This document shows positions 34,224 through 43,033 of a stretch of 64,000 nucleotides of DNA, one piece after another (position 1 is the first letter of the stretch; the number at the start of each line of letters is the position of its first letter). A model generated the notes under the pieces. The model did not search any database and was not told the origin of the DNA. It worked only from the letters and a program-made list of their open reading frames with translations. Origin of the DNA: Aliikangiella coralliicola (GTDB lineage: Bacteria > Pseudomonadota > Gammaproteobacteria > Enterobacterales > Kangiellaceae); assembly GCF_007004725.1 (NCBI RefSeq), contig NZ_ML660161.1, forward strand, positions 421,122 through 485,121, written 5' to 3'. Made by a program: the position numbers and the translations under genes.

Positions 34224-35618
34224 TCAGATTTTGAGTTTTCGGGTCAGCGTATTTCGACCCCAGCCAAGTATTTTAGATGCTTCGGCCTTTTTTCCCAAGG
34301 TTATTTCTAAAGCTGTTTGAATGATTAATTGTTCGAGTTCAGCTTGAACCTTAATAAAAGCCTGATGATCGCCTTTTTGGTAATCACTGACAAGTTTGCT
34401 GGACAATTGTTTTTGCCATTGAGTTGGCGGAGCATATTGCTCAATCTCAGGTGCAATATCGGGTGGTAGATCCTGGGGCATAATGAGCTGGCTGTTGGCC
34501 ATCACTGAAAGCCAGCGACAGACATTCTCCAGCTGACGAACATTTCCCGGCCATGGGTAACTCTCCATAATCGCCAGGGCCTCTCGAGAAAGGCGTTTTT
34601 GTGGTTCTCTCAGCTCAAGGGATATGGTGTTCAGAAAGTGCTCAGCCAGCAGTGGAATATCGCTACTCCGCTGACGCAATGGCGGCAAGTGCAGTGGAAT
34701 GACATTTAGTCGATGGTAAAGATCTTCGCGAAACTCTCCACTTTCGACCTTTTTGTGCAGGTCCTGATGAGTCGCAGCGATGATTCTCACGTCCACATGA
34801 GTCGGTTGATTAGAGCCTATCCGATAAAATGCACCCTCAGAGAGTACGCGTAATAAGCGAGTTTGAGTTTCTAAGGGCATGTCGCCGATTTCATCGAGAA
34901 ACAAAGTCCCATTATCGGCTTGCTCGAATCGCCCCTGATAACGGCCGCTAGCACCGGTAAATGAACCTTTTTCATGGCCGAATAGCTCTGATTCGATCAG
35001 ATCTTTGGGAATCGCGGCCATATTAAGCGCGATAAAAGGTGCCTGTTCTCTGGGGCTGTGCTGGTGCAGTGCGTTTGCAACCAATTCTTTTCCCGTGCCT
35101 GATTCACCGTGCAAAAGCACTGTGACTTGAGAGTTTGAAAGTCGCCCAATCGCTCGATACAAGTCTTGCATTGCGGGAGACTCGCCGATGATAGAAAACT
35201 TATTATGTTTAATATCTGCTTGTTGCTGACTTTTAACTGAGGGTTTAGGAGCCAGTGCTCGGTTGACTGTGGCGACCACTTCATCGAGGTCGAACGGCTT
35301 TGGTAGATATTCGAAAGCACCTTTTTGGTAAGCTTGAACCGCACTTTCCAAATCAGAATGGGCTGTCATAATGATCACGGGCATATCTGGTAAAGCACTC
35401 TGACATCGAGAAAGCAGCTCCATTCCACTTTCTCCAGACATGCGTACATCGGTGATGAGTAAATCAAAGGTATGAAACTCCAACACAGAGAGCGCACTTT
35501 CGGCAGAATTGGCCTGTGTGACTTTATGCCCCATATCCTGAAGGAGCTCATTGAGAACCCATCGAATACTTTCGTCATCATCCACCAATAGCAGATCTTT
35601 GGATTGTGCTTCAGTCAT
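34224..35618 (-). CDS. ntrC: Nitrogen regulator NtrC (sigma54 activator)
   Basis: Response regulator of the nitrogen-limitation response. From the chosen start it has 464 residues: receiver domain with acidic pocket DDD (13-15) and phospho-acceptor Asp57 in TDVRMSGESG, an AAA+ domain with Walker A GESGTGKE and Walker B TLFLDEIGDMP, and a Fis-type helix-turn-helix at the C-terminus (ASKILGWGRNTLTRKLK). The sigma54-contact loop reads GSFTGA instead of GAFTGA. The frame is open to 35717, but ATG 35618 overlaps the ntrB stop by eight bases and gives the normal NtrC N-terminus. Two NtrC boxes upstream of ntrB suggest autoregulation. Confidence 0.96.
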   Translation of the reverse strand: MTEAQSKDLLLVDDDESIRWVLNELLQDMGHKVTQANSAESALSVLEFHTFDLLITDVRMSGESGMELLSRCQSALPDMPVIIMTAHSDLESAVQAYQKGAFEYLPKPFDLDEVVATVNRALAPKPSVKSQQQADIKHNKFSIIGESPAMQDLYRAIGRLSNSQVTVLLHGESGTGKELVANALHQHSPREQAPFIALNMAAIPKDLIESELFGHEKGSFTGASGRYQGRFEQADNGTLFLDEIGDMPLETQTRLLRVLSEGAFYRIGSNQPTHVDVRIIAATHQDLHKKVESGEFREDLYHRLNVIPLHLPPLRQRSSDIPLLAEHFLNTISLELREPQKRLSREALAIMESYPWPGNVRQLENVCRWLSVMANSQLIMPQDLPPDIAPEIEQYAPPTQWQKQLSSKLVSDYQKGDHQAFIKVQAELEQLIIQTALEITLGKKAEASKILGWGRNTLTRKLKI

Positions 35619-36672
35619 TATTATATTCCAGCGGTAGATACAGACTAAAACAGGTATGTCTTGGCTTGCTTTCCACTTCAATAATTCCACCATGTCGTTG
35701 TACCAGGGACTGTGCAATACTCAGGCCAAGTCCGCTGCTATTCTTACCACTGATGGTTGGGAAAAAAATATCCTTCAATAATGTGTCTGGTATACCAACA
35801 CCGTTGTCTATCACGTCGATTCGGATAACTTGCTTGTGTTGAACTTTGCCGATGGTGTGTTGGTGCAGGATTCTGGTTTTAAGCTGAATTTCTCCAGCGC
35901 GATCAATCGATTCACCTTCAATGGCTTCAGCCGCGTTTTTTATCAGATTTAACAAAGATTGCTGGATCTGGCCTGGGGATAGTAATAATTCCGGCAAACT
36001 GGGATCGTAGTTTTTAATAATTTTTATCGGGCTTTGGTGTTGCAAGAGGGTAATTTCAAGTGCTTTTTCAATGAGTAAGTGAGCATTTACTGATTGCTTT
36101 TCCTCAGGTTCAGCAGGAAGGAGTAACCGACCGACCAGATCACTTAAGCGGTCGGCCTCGTTGATAATGATTTGCGTATACTGGTTAGAAAAATCGCTGG
36201 GAAGCTTCCGTTCCATTAATTGGGCTGCCCCTTTTATTCCACCGAGAGGGTTTTTTATTTCATGGGCTAAATTTCGAATAAGATGGTTACTGACGCGATT
36301 TTGTTGTTGTAATTCCATATCCTTGCGAATATTCGCGTGGTGTTCACTACTCTGGAACTCCAGCAGGAGATAGCTTTCTTGCTCAAGCTCGATACGCGAA
36401 ATCATAATGTTACTACTTACTAACCCTGCAGCGCTTCTAATTTGGGCCTCTTCAATGAAACCCGATTGTCGTTGTTGATAAAACTGGTGCAGTGTATTTT
36501 GGTCAAAGTCCGCTCTTATCAGGCTAAACAGGTTTTCTCCTTTGATTTGACGACATGAATATCCAAGTAGTTGTTCGGCCGATTGGTTGAGGTATTCCAC
36601 CTCGCAGGCTTTGTTGAGGAACAAGATTGCGGTATTGAGAATATTCAGTGAAAGGTTTGAGAAAATTGACAT
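35611..36672 (-). CDS. ntrB: Nitrogen sensor histidine kinase NtrB
   Basis: Cytoplasmic kinase/phosphatase that controls NtrC phosphorylation under PII control. The 353 residues comprise an N-terminal PAS domain (about 10-115), a HisKA dimerisation domain with the phospho-acceptor His in NLAHEIKNPLGG (about residue 136), and an HATPase domain with N box LLNLIKNAAEA, G1 box DNGVGIP and G2 box GLGLSIAQ. There are no membrane segments, as expected for NtrB. The stop overlaps the ntrC start. glnA, often upstream of ntrBC, is not adjacent; serA lies upstream on the same strand. Confidence 0.96.
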   Translation of the reverse strand: MSIFSNLSLNILNTAILFLNKACEVEYLNQSAEQLLGYSCRQIKGENLFSLIRADFDQNTLHQFYQQRQSGFIEEAQIRSAAGLVSSNIMISRIELEQESYLLLEFQSSEHHANIRKDMELQQQNRVSNHLIRNLAHEIKNPLGGIKGAAQLMERKLPSDFSNQYTQIIINEADRLSDLVGRLLLPAEPEEKQSVNAHLLIEKALEITLLQHQSPIKIIKNYDPSLPELLLSPGQIQQSLLNLIKNAAEAIEGESIDRAGEIQLKTRILHQHTIGKVQHKQVIRIDVIDNGVGIPDTLLKDIFFPTISGKNSSGLGLSIAQSLVQRHGGIIEVESKPRHTCFSLYLPLEYNND

Positions 36673-36759
36673 TGAATTTTATCGGTCATTTAATTGCATG
36701 AATGCTTCAATTTTGCGCCCTGATTTTTATCCATTCTTATCTAAACTGTGCGTTACGAA

Positions 36760-36816
36760 TGATCTATTTTGGTGAATTTATAAAATAATATTTTAATAGT
36801 GCACTATTTTGGTGCA
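36760..36816 (-). promoter_or_regulatory. Two NtrC-binding boxes upstream of ntrBC
   Basis: TGCACTATTTTGGTGCA (36800-36816) matches eleven of the twelve defined bases of the NtrC consensus TGCACC-N5-GGTGCA. TGATCTATTTTGGTGAA (36760-36776) agrees with the first box at 14 of 17 positions. Their centres are 40 bases apart, and they lie roughly 90-145 bases before the ntrB start. I found no good sigma54 -24/-12 element between them and ntrB, so the boxes may enhance a poor sigma54 site or repress a sigma70 promoter. Confidence 0.7.
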
Positions 36817-36848
36817 ATAGTAAATCATATAAAGCGCTCGCTTATTTG

Positions 36849-36885
36849 ATTATTAGGCCTTGTGTGACCCACAAGACCTAATAAT
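36849..36885 (-). terminator. Long stem-loop after serA
   Basis: 36849-36864 and 36870-36885 pair over 16 bases with one mismatch (ATTATTAGGCCTTGTG against CACAAGACCTAATAAT). It begins 25 bases after the serA stop on the minus strand. No T-run follows on that strand, so it may end transcription only with help or protect the mRNA 3' end. Confidence 0.5.
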
Positions 36886-36910
36886 ACCGCGAACTCATCG
36901 CAGTCAGATT

Positions 36911-38146
36911 TTAGTAGAGAATCCGGGTTTTGATAGTTCCGGGGATCTGCTTGAGTGCTTCAAATGCTTTGTCGCTTGACGCCTGGTCAATATCGGTAAC
37001 CACGTAACCAACATTTGCACTGGTTTGCAGGTATTGGGCAGAAATATTGACATTATTAGAAGAAAATACGTCATTAATACGAGCAAGAATCCCTGGCTCA
37101 TTTTGGTGAATGTGACAAATGCGGTGCTTACCTTTATGTGACGGTAGTGCTACCTCCGGCAAGTTGACCGAAGATAGTGTTGAGCCATTGTCGCTATATT
37201 TAACCAGTTTTTCGCTCACCTCTATGCCGATATTGGCCTGAGCTTCCATTGTGCTGCCACCGACGTGAGGGGTGAGGATCACATTGTCGTATTCTCTCAA
37301 TGGAGAAAGAAACTCTTCCTGGTTAGATTTGGGTTCCTTGGGAAATACATCGATAGCGGCACCATTAACAGCGCCAGTTTTTAAAGCATTAGCCAGGCTG
37401 TCAATATCAACGACTGTGCCGCGCGAAGCGTTAATTAGAATGGCACCTTGTTTCACATGTTTGAACGCAGTTTCATCCATCATATTCTTTGTGAGATCAG
37501 TTTCCGGCACGTGGAAGGTTACAACATCAGAGGTTTCTAACAATTGATGGAAACTCTCAGCAGCACGGGCGTTACCCAGGGCTAACTTGCTTTCAATATC
37601 AAAGAATTGAACCTTCATTCCAAGGTTTTCAGCTAATATTCCGGTTTGGGTGCCGATGTGACCATAACCGACGATGCCGAGGATTTTGCCTCGGGTTTCA
37701 AAGGAGTTGGCTGCCGATTTTATCCACTCTCCACGATGCGCTGCGGCGCTTTTTTGTGGAACGCCGCGTAGCAGCAGTATCATTTCTCCTAATACAAGTT
37801 CTGCGACGCTGCGGGTGTTAGCAAATGGTGCGTTAAATACTGGAATTCCTCGCAATTCGGTTGCTTCCAGGTCGACCTGGTTGGTGCCAATGCAAAAACA
37901 GCCGATGGCTGCCAATCTGGGAGCATGGGAAAGTAATTCTGGGTTTACCTGGGTACGTGAGCGAATTCCAAGAAAATGAGCGTCAGCCAAGGTCTCTTTT
38001 AGCTCATCTACGGGCAAGGATTTTGCTGCAGTTACAATATTTGTGTAGCCTTCGTTGCGAAAAACTTTTTCTGCACTTGCATGAATTCCTTCAAGAAGGA
38101 CGATTTTAATTTTATCTTTGTTGAAAGATGTCGCCTGAGTTGTCAC
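36911..38146 (-). CDS. serA: D-3-phosphoglycerate dehydrogenase
   Basis: First step of serine synthesis, oxidising 3-phosphoglycerate with NAD. From the GTG at 38146 the protein has 411 residues, matching E. coli SerA (410). Domains: substrate-binding N-terminus, Rossmann domain with GIVGYGHIGTQ, INASRGTVVD, the catalytic Arg and Glu regions and His in LTPHVGGST, then a C-terminal ACT domain (about 335-411) for serine feedback. The frame is open to an ATG at 38197, but that has no ribosome site, whereas AGGA lies nine bases before the GTG. Downstream is a long hairpin, then ntrBC on the same strand. Confidence 0.97.
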   Translation of the reverse strand: MTTQATSFNKDKIKIVLLEGIHASAEKVFRNEGYTNIVTAAKSLPVDELKETLADAHFLGIRSRTQVNPELLSHAPRLAAIGCFCIGTNQVDLEATELRGIPVFNAPFANTRSVAELVLGEMILLLRGVPQKSAAAHRGEWIKSAANSFETRGKILGIVGYGHIGTQTGILAENLGMKVQFFDIESKLALGNARAAESFHQLLETSDVVTFHVPETDLTKNMMDETAFKHVKQGAILINASRGTVVDIDSLANALKTGAVNGAAIDVFPKEPKSNQEEFLSPLREYDNVILTPHVGGSTMEAQANIGIEVSEKLVKYSDNGSTLSSVNLPEVALPSHKGKHRICHIHQNEPGILARINDVFSSNNVNISAQYLQTSANVGYVVTDIDQASSDKAFEALKQIPGTIKTRILY

Positions 38147-38221
38147 GATTTTTTTCCTGGGCCTGATTTTATGGAGAATGGTTAATGCTGCTAGCATATG
38201 AAAAAACTATTCTGAATGCTA

Positions 38222-38488
38222 GGGCCTGTTTGTTCTTTTATAAACCGCAACTGCCGAGTTCATTTTTTTTAACCAGCAAGGCAAAAGGTGAGTAATGTAG
38301 TTATTCTACATGCTCGACTTTTAACGCGGTTGGGCAAAAAAAAGGACCAGCCCTGCGGGTTGTGGCTAAAACCCTGCCACTCTGCGTTGTTTGTCGCTTA
38401 TTTAGCATGACTAAACTGCGCTCCAAAGACCTTGATTGACAAAGTTTTAGCCACAACAGTTGCGGTCTATAAAAGAGTAAACAGGCCC
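38222..38488. repeat. 267-bp inverted-repeat element
   Basis: 38222-38253 and 38457-38488 are 32-base inverted repeats with three mismatches, each ending in GGGCCTGTTT at the outside. A second, internal pair TTGTGGCTAAAAC / GTTTTAGCCACAA is also present. No protein-coding frame of note. It lies in the 473-base divergent gap between serA (starting at 38146) and the acyl carrier protein (38620), so it could carry or block promoter activity. I see no other gene in that gap. Confidence 0.78.
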
Positions 38489-38619
38489 AATAGTTCCTTA
38501 CTAACAAGAAGTTATTAATGCAATTTATTCGCCTATCCAGCCCATTCAGATTAAATTCTCATGTGCAAAGCCCGCGAGTTACTGATAGAATCCCGCCAAA
38601 TTCGGTAGAAGAATCAACT

Positions 38620-38877
38620 ATGAGCAATAAAGACGTTTCCGCAATAATCAAACAATTACTCATCGAGACTCTGTCTCTTGACATGGCCATTGAAGAATTG
38701 GCCGATGATACCTTGTTGTTAGGAAATATTCCGGAATTCGACTCAATGGCTATAGTGTCGATTATTACCGCTATCGAAGAAACTTTTGGATTTATGGCCG
38801 AAGATGATGATCTGTCGGCAGAAGTTTTCGAGTCGGTTGAAACGCTTGTAAGATTTGTCGTGGAAAGGAGTCAGTAG
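38620..38877 (+). CDS. Acyl carrier protein-like protein
   Basis: An 85-residue carrier protein. The conserved Ser that takes the phosphopantetheine arm lies in PEFDSMAIVS, at the start of helix II, and the protein is acidic like other carrier proteins. It is not the fatty-acid AcpP, as no fab genes are near and the sequence around the Ser is FDSMA rather than ADSLD. Similar stand-alone carriers occur in XrtA-type EPS loci, where they pair with acyl-CoA ligases; no such ligase is adjacent here. The frame is open to 38518, but the ATG at 38620 has AGAAG upstream and begins where homologues begin. The last codons lie in a 17-base tandem duplication. Confidence 0.85.
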   Translation: MSNKDVSAIIKQLLIETLSLDMAIEELADDTLLLGNIPEFDSMAIVSIITAIEETFGFMAEDDDLSAEVFESVETLVRFVVERSQ

Positions 38878-38893
38878 TGGAAAGGAGCCAGTA
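38860..38893 (+). repeat. Tandem 17-bp duplication across a stop codon
   Basis: GTGGAAAGGAGTCAGTA (38860-38876) is followed at once by GTGGAAAGGAGCCAGTA (38877-38893), one base different. The stop codon of the acyl carrier protein spans the junction. The duplication does not extend the reading frame, since the first copy already ends in the stop. Confidence 0.85.
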
Positions 38894-39141
38894 GTCCGCT
38901 CTTTGATATTTAGAGACAAAAATAACTAAAAAAGAACAAGACATTTTAAAAAAGTCTCTTTAAAAGCTAATCAATCAACTTTTTCCAAAAACCGATTCAA
39001 GAGATATTTGCCAGTTACCTTGATTAATAGTTACCTTGGTTAATAATTTCGGTAGAGCGTCTGCGCTGGAAGTCAAACTTTCATCAAGACGAGCGTATAA
39101 AATGGTAGTCATCAAGTAAAAACAATTAGGACGGTTTTCGC

Positions 39142-41241
39142 ATGAGTCAGCCAGAGAATCCTGGTCGAAGGAATTTCATTAAAGTCACAACCTATGCTGG
39201 AGTTGGCCTGTCTCTTGGCTTTCAACTCTCGGCCTGCAGCGATGACGCTGAAGATAATCAAGCCTTCACGCCTAATGCGTGGTTAACAATATTCCCAGAC
39301 AATCGAGTACAGATTGCAATTTCAAAAGTTGAAATGGGCCAGGGAATACTCACTGCTATTCCCATCTTAATCGCTGAAGAACTTGAAGTTGACTGGTCGA
39401 AAGTGGAAGTCGAACTGGCTGAAGCATCGTCAAAGTATGGATCGATGTACACTGGTGGAAGTAAATCAATTCGAAACTTATGGTCGCCGTTACGAAAGGC
39501 GGGGGCGACGGCAAGAGAATTACTGATAGGGGCCGCTGCCAATCAATGGAAGGTGGCCACTTCCGAGTGTTACGCGAAAGAAGGTAAGGTTTGGAATAAG
39601 CAATCTGGACAACAAATTACCTTTGGAGAATTAACTGAAGCTGCGAAAAACGTAGCTGTTCCAGATAAAGTTACCCTTAAACAACCGAATGAATTTAACT
39701 TGATCGGTAAACCGGTTAAACACCTTGATGCAGCTGATAAAGTCACTGGAGCAGCGCAATTTGGAATTGACGTTGAATTGCCGGGTTTAAAATTTGCAGC
39801 GATTAAACACGCACCGGTGTTTGGTACTAGACTGCAATCCGTTGATGAGTCAAAAATTGCCGGACTTAGTGGTGTCCAAAAGGTCGTTAAGTTAGAAAAA
39901 GCGGTGGCGGTTGTCGCTGATTCGTACTGGCAGGCGCAACGAGCGTTAGATAAGTTACTGATCACTTGGACTGAATCTACCAGAGAAAAACTCAGCACTG
40001 CACAAATTCGAACTGACTTACAACAACTGGTCAATCAAAAGGGCGAGCTGGTTAAGCAAAATGGAACTATCGTATCCACCGGTAAAGAACTGGAAATTAA
40101 TGCTGAATATTCTGCCGCGTTTCAAGCCCATGCACCAATGGAAACCGTTAATTGTACTGTCCATGTTCATGACGATGGTTGTGATATCTGGGCGCCGACA
40201 CAGCACCCCGTTGCCGCTCAGGCTGAAGCACGGGAAAATCTGAATTCAGGCGTTGGATATTGGGCTAGTAAAATGCTCAGAAAAATTGGCGTATCCGACA
40301 ATGTGCGAGTTTTTCCGACGCTGGTTGGTGGTGGATTCGGCAGACGATTAAAGCAGGATTATGTTGCAGAAGCTGTCATTATTGCAAAGCAGGTGGATTT
40401 TCCTGTGAAGCTCATCTGGTCTCGTGAAGAGGACATTCAGCACGACTTTTACCGGCCGTTTTCATACCATAAAATTGCCGCAAAAATTGACGAGCAGCAA
40501 AATATTATTGATTGGCAACATCACGCTGCCGGCGCATCGAAAGGACTGGTCGCCGGGAGCGCCCTTTCAATGCCTTATTCAATGGCACATCAGTCGTTAT
40601 ATTTCAGCCATAAAAACCATGGTGTGCCCATTGGTTCATGGCGTTCGATTGCAAGTTCTCATAACGCCTTCGTGACTGAGTGTTTTATCGATGAAATTGC
40701 CCATTCACTTAAAGTAGACCCACTAGAATTTCGATTGAAACTGGTTGCAAATAATCGGGCGAAATTGGTTTTGGAGAATGTGGCGCGCATTGCACAATGG
40801 CAGCAACGAGAAAATTCAGGTCGCGCTCTTGGAATCGCTCTGTACCCCTGTTTTGGTAGCTATATTGCAATGGTTGTTGAAGCTAAAGTTGATGACGCTG
40901 ATGAGTTAAACATCGACAATATTTATTGTGTTGCGGATGTCGGTATCGTGGTTAACTCTGATACGGTCAAAGCGCAAATAGAAGGTGGGATTATTTTTGC
41001 TTTAAATGCCACCGTTAAACATTCAATTGAGATTGAACAAGGTCGTGTCAAAGAGAGTAATTTTGATGATTATTCGATGTTAAGAATAAATGAAATACCG
41101 CCTATTCATATCAATATAATTAACAGTAGTGAAAAGCCTGGCGGCGTTGGTGAAATAGCCGTGCCACCGTTAGCGCCCGCGGTGGCCAATGCCTATTTTG
41201 CAGCTACTGGAAAACGATTACGAAACATTCCGTTTTTATAA
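39142..41241 (+). CDS. Molybdenum hydroxylase large subunit (IorB-like), Tat lipoprotein
   Basis: A 699-residue member of the xanthine dehydrogenase family in the isoquinoline 1-oxidoreductase beta group. It should bind molybdopterin cytosine dinucleotide and hydroxylate an aromatic heterocycle or oxidise an aldehyde. The N-terminus has a twin-arginine signal (RRNFIK at 9-14) ending in a lipobox LSAC with Cys32, so it is predicted as a lipoprotein exported folded. Cofactor motifs include LVGGGFGRRL and KLIWSREEDIQHD; the catalytic Glu lies in GGVGEIAVPP near the C-terminus. The [2Fe-2S] small subunit that normally adjoins is missing on both sides, and so are molybdenum cofactor genes. The substrate is unknown. 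It lies between the acyl carrier protein and the EPS locus with its own gaps. Confidence 0.9.
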   Translation: MSQPENPGRRNFIKVTTYAGVGLSLGFQLSACSDDAEDNQAFTPNAWLTIFPDNRVQIAISKVEMGQGILTAIPILIAEELEVDWSKVEVELAEASSKYGSMYTGGSKSIRNLWSPLRKAGATARELLIGAAANQWKVATSECYAKEGKVWNKQSGQQITFGELTEAAKNVAVPDKVTLKQPNEFNLIGKPVKHLDAADKVTGAAQFGIDVELPGLKFAAIKHAPVFGTRLQSVDESKIAGLSGVQKVVKLEKAVAVVADSYWQAQRALDKLLITWTESTREKLSTAQIRTDLQQLVNQKGELVKQNGTIVSTGKELEINAEYSAAFQAHAPMETVNCTVHVHDDGCDIWAPTQHPVAAQAEARENLNSGVGYWASKMLRKIGVSDNVRVFPTLVGGGFGRRLKQDYVAEAVIIAKQVDFPVKLIWSREEDIQHDFYRPFSYHKIAAKIDEQQNIIDWQHHAAGASKGLVAGSALSMPYSMAHQSLYFSHKNHGVPIGSWRSIASSHNAFVTECFIDEIAHSLKVDPLEFRLKLVANNRAKLVLENVARIAQWQQRENSGRALGIALYPCFGSYIAMVVEAKVDDADELNIDNIYCVADVGIVVNSDTVKAQIEGGIIFALNATVKHSIEIEQGRVKESNFDDYSMLRINEIPPIHINIINSSEKPGGVGEIAVPPLAPAVANAYFAATGKRLRNIPFL

Positions 41242-41596
41242 TGTTAATTTTGTCGCAAAAAACAGGCGAACAAGCGATGAGTTTTAGTCGGTTATTGACA
41301 ATAAGCTGCTGTCACTGTACGATTTTCAGCTTGCTTTCAATTTCTCAAAATAGAAATTGTTAATAATAATTAAAACGAAAAAGCTTTCAGTTTTAAACCA
41401 GATACTCTTAGTTGTTTAACTATAAAAATGAAGATTGAGAACTCATGTTTGAGGTGGTGAGTTCGATGTCTGAATGGGGAACTTAATAAAGCAATTTCAG
41501 TGCTTTTTAAGTATTAGTATTTGTGGGTTATTACTTGAGTTTTTTTGAATAACAACCGACTAACATTCTGCTTAGCCTTGGTATAGGGAAGTTCAA
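41242..41596. other. Intergenic stretch before the EPS locus
   Basis: A 355-base A/T-rich gap that should hold the main EPS promoter. I see a small stem AATTTCTCAAAATAGAAATT near 41340 and several A/T-rich runs, but no promoter or regulator site I would defend. AGGGAAG precedes the first EPS gene start. Confidence 0.4.
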
Positions 41597-43024
41597 ATGG
41601 CCACGGTCAAAATTTTTAATCATCATTTTCGAGTTCCGTACGTATTTCTAATCTTAATCGAGCTGTCTTTTTTGTTTGGTTCGGTTTACGCAGGCTCCTA
41701 TTTACGATTTAGTGAATTATTGTGGCAGCCAACCGCTGAAGAATTGCAATTTTTTCCTCTGAGAGGAGCCATTTATGCAATCATCATGTTGTTTGCGATG
41801 GTCGCAATGGGTCAATATCAGACACCCGGTCCACGGGGTAAATATTATCTTCCGAGTATCGTTGTCAGGGTTTTAATAAGTTTGACACTCGGCGGACTAG
41901 CCTTAGCCGTTGTCTATTACGTATTTCCTAACATTGTTTTAGGCCGAGGAATTTTGGCTTATACCTTGTTGACCAGTTTTATTGGGTTGGTATTAATTCG
42001 GTTAATCTTTTTCCAGACAGTTGATGGACGTTCGCTTCGTCGTAAAGTTCTGGTATTAGGTGCCGGAGATTTAGCTAGCCATTTGTTGGATAAAACGGAC
42101 CCGGTAAGAATATTAGCGCCTAAAAACGCGAGCTATGTGATTCATGGGTTTGTTGATTTTCCAGATGACCAACACTCCATTTCAGAACAATACCTGGTTA
42201 GTCCAGGGGATAATCTTGCTGAATATTGTGAAGCCTATGAAATTGACGAAATTGTGCTCGCGATTTCAGATCGCCGCAAGACTTTGCCTGTCGACGCTCT
42301 TCTTGATTGTAAACTTTCGAATATTAATGTTATCGATTTTGTTTCTTTCTGGGAAAGAGAAAAAGGCATGTTACGTCTGGATATGCTCAATCCAAGCTGG
42401 ATGATATTCGCAGATGGATGCAAACAGAGCAGTTTTGGCCTGTCAATCAGACGAATATTCGATATTGCTATCAGCTTTGTTATTTTAGCAATGATGTTTC
42501 CTGTTTTGATCGTGACTGCAATATTGATTTTTATTGAAAGTGGGTTCAAAGGGCCAATTTTCTATTCTCAGATAAGAGTTGGTCTTAATGGGAAGCCTTT
42601 CAAATTGTTAAAATTTCGCAGTATGGTGGTGAATGCGGAAAAAGATGGTGCTCAGTGGGCTAAGCAGAACGACATGAGAGTTACCAGAATTGGGAAATTT
42701 ATTCGAAAAGTACGTATCGACGAGTTACCGCAAATGCTGAATATACTCCGTGGAGACATGAGTATTGTGGGTCCGCGGCCCGAAAGACCTGAATTTGTTG
42801 AACAGTTGGATAATAAAGTGCCATTTTATAGCGCCAGACATAGAGTTAAACCGGGACTTGCTGGGTGGGCTCAGTTAAAATACCCGTATGGCGCAAGTGA
42901 AGATGATGCCTATAATAAACTACAATATGATCTCTATTACGTTAAAAACCACTCATTCCTGATGGATGTTCTGGTTTTGTTGCAAACAGTAGAAGTGATA
43001 ATATTGGGTAAGGGCGCAAGATAG
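41597..43024 (+). CDS. EPS initiating sugar transferase (XrtA-system type)
   Basis: A 475-residue polyisoprenyl-phosphate sugar phosphotransferase that would start repeat-unit synthesis by placing the first sugar phosphate on undecaprenyl phosphate. Four N-terminal helices (about 15-140), a Rossmann-like region (VLVLGAGDLASHLL) and a fifth helix (about 290-318) lead into the catalytic WcaJ/PssY-type domain with PIFYSQIRVGLNGKPF, KFRSMVVNAE, DELPQMLNILRGDMSIVGPRPERPEF and PGLAGWAQL. The N-terminal part resembles the subfamily associated with XrtA/PEP-CTERM EPS loci. It is the first gene of the plus-strand run, with the export lipoprotein starting nine bases after it. Confidence 0.95.
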   Translation: MATVKIFNHHFRVPYVFLILIELSFLFGSVYAGSYLRFSELLWQPTAEELQFFPLRGAIYAIIMLFAMVAMGQYQTPGPRGKYYLPSIVVRVLISLTLGGLALAVVYYVFPNIVLGRGILAYTLLTSFIGLVLIRLIFFQTVDGRSLRRKVLVLGAGDLASHLLDKTDPVRILAPKNASYVIHGFVDFPDDQHSISEQYLVSPGDNLAEYCEAYEIDEIVLAISDRRKTLPVDALLDCKLSNINVIDFVSFWEREKGMLRLDMLNPSWMIFADGCKQSSFGLSIRRIFDIAISFVILAMMFPVLIVTAILIFIESGFKGPIFYSQIRVGLNGKPFKLLKFRSMVVNAEKDGAQWAKQNDMRVTRIGKFIRKVRIDELPQMLNILRGDMSIVGPRPERPEFVEQLDNKVPFYSARHRVKPGLAGWAQLKYPYGASEDDAYNKLQYDLYYVKNHSFLMDVLVLLQTVEVIILGKGAR

Positions 43025-43033
43025 GGGAAAAAA

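Noticed and set aside
35619-35717. 33-residue N-terminal extension of NtrC
   Set aside because: The extension has no family match and overlaps ntrB deeply; the ATG at 35618 overlaps the ntrB stop in the usual coupled way.
36673-36759. sigma54 promoter for ntrBC
   Set aside because: The best candidate (GGGCGC with A/T then TTGAAG on the minus strand) lacks the -12 GC, so I do not call it.
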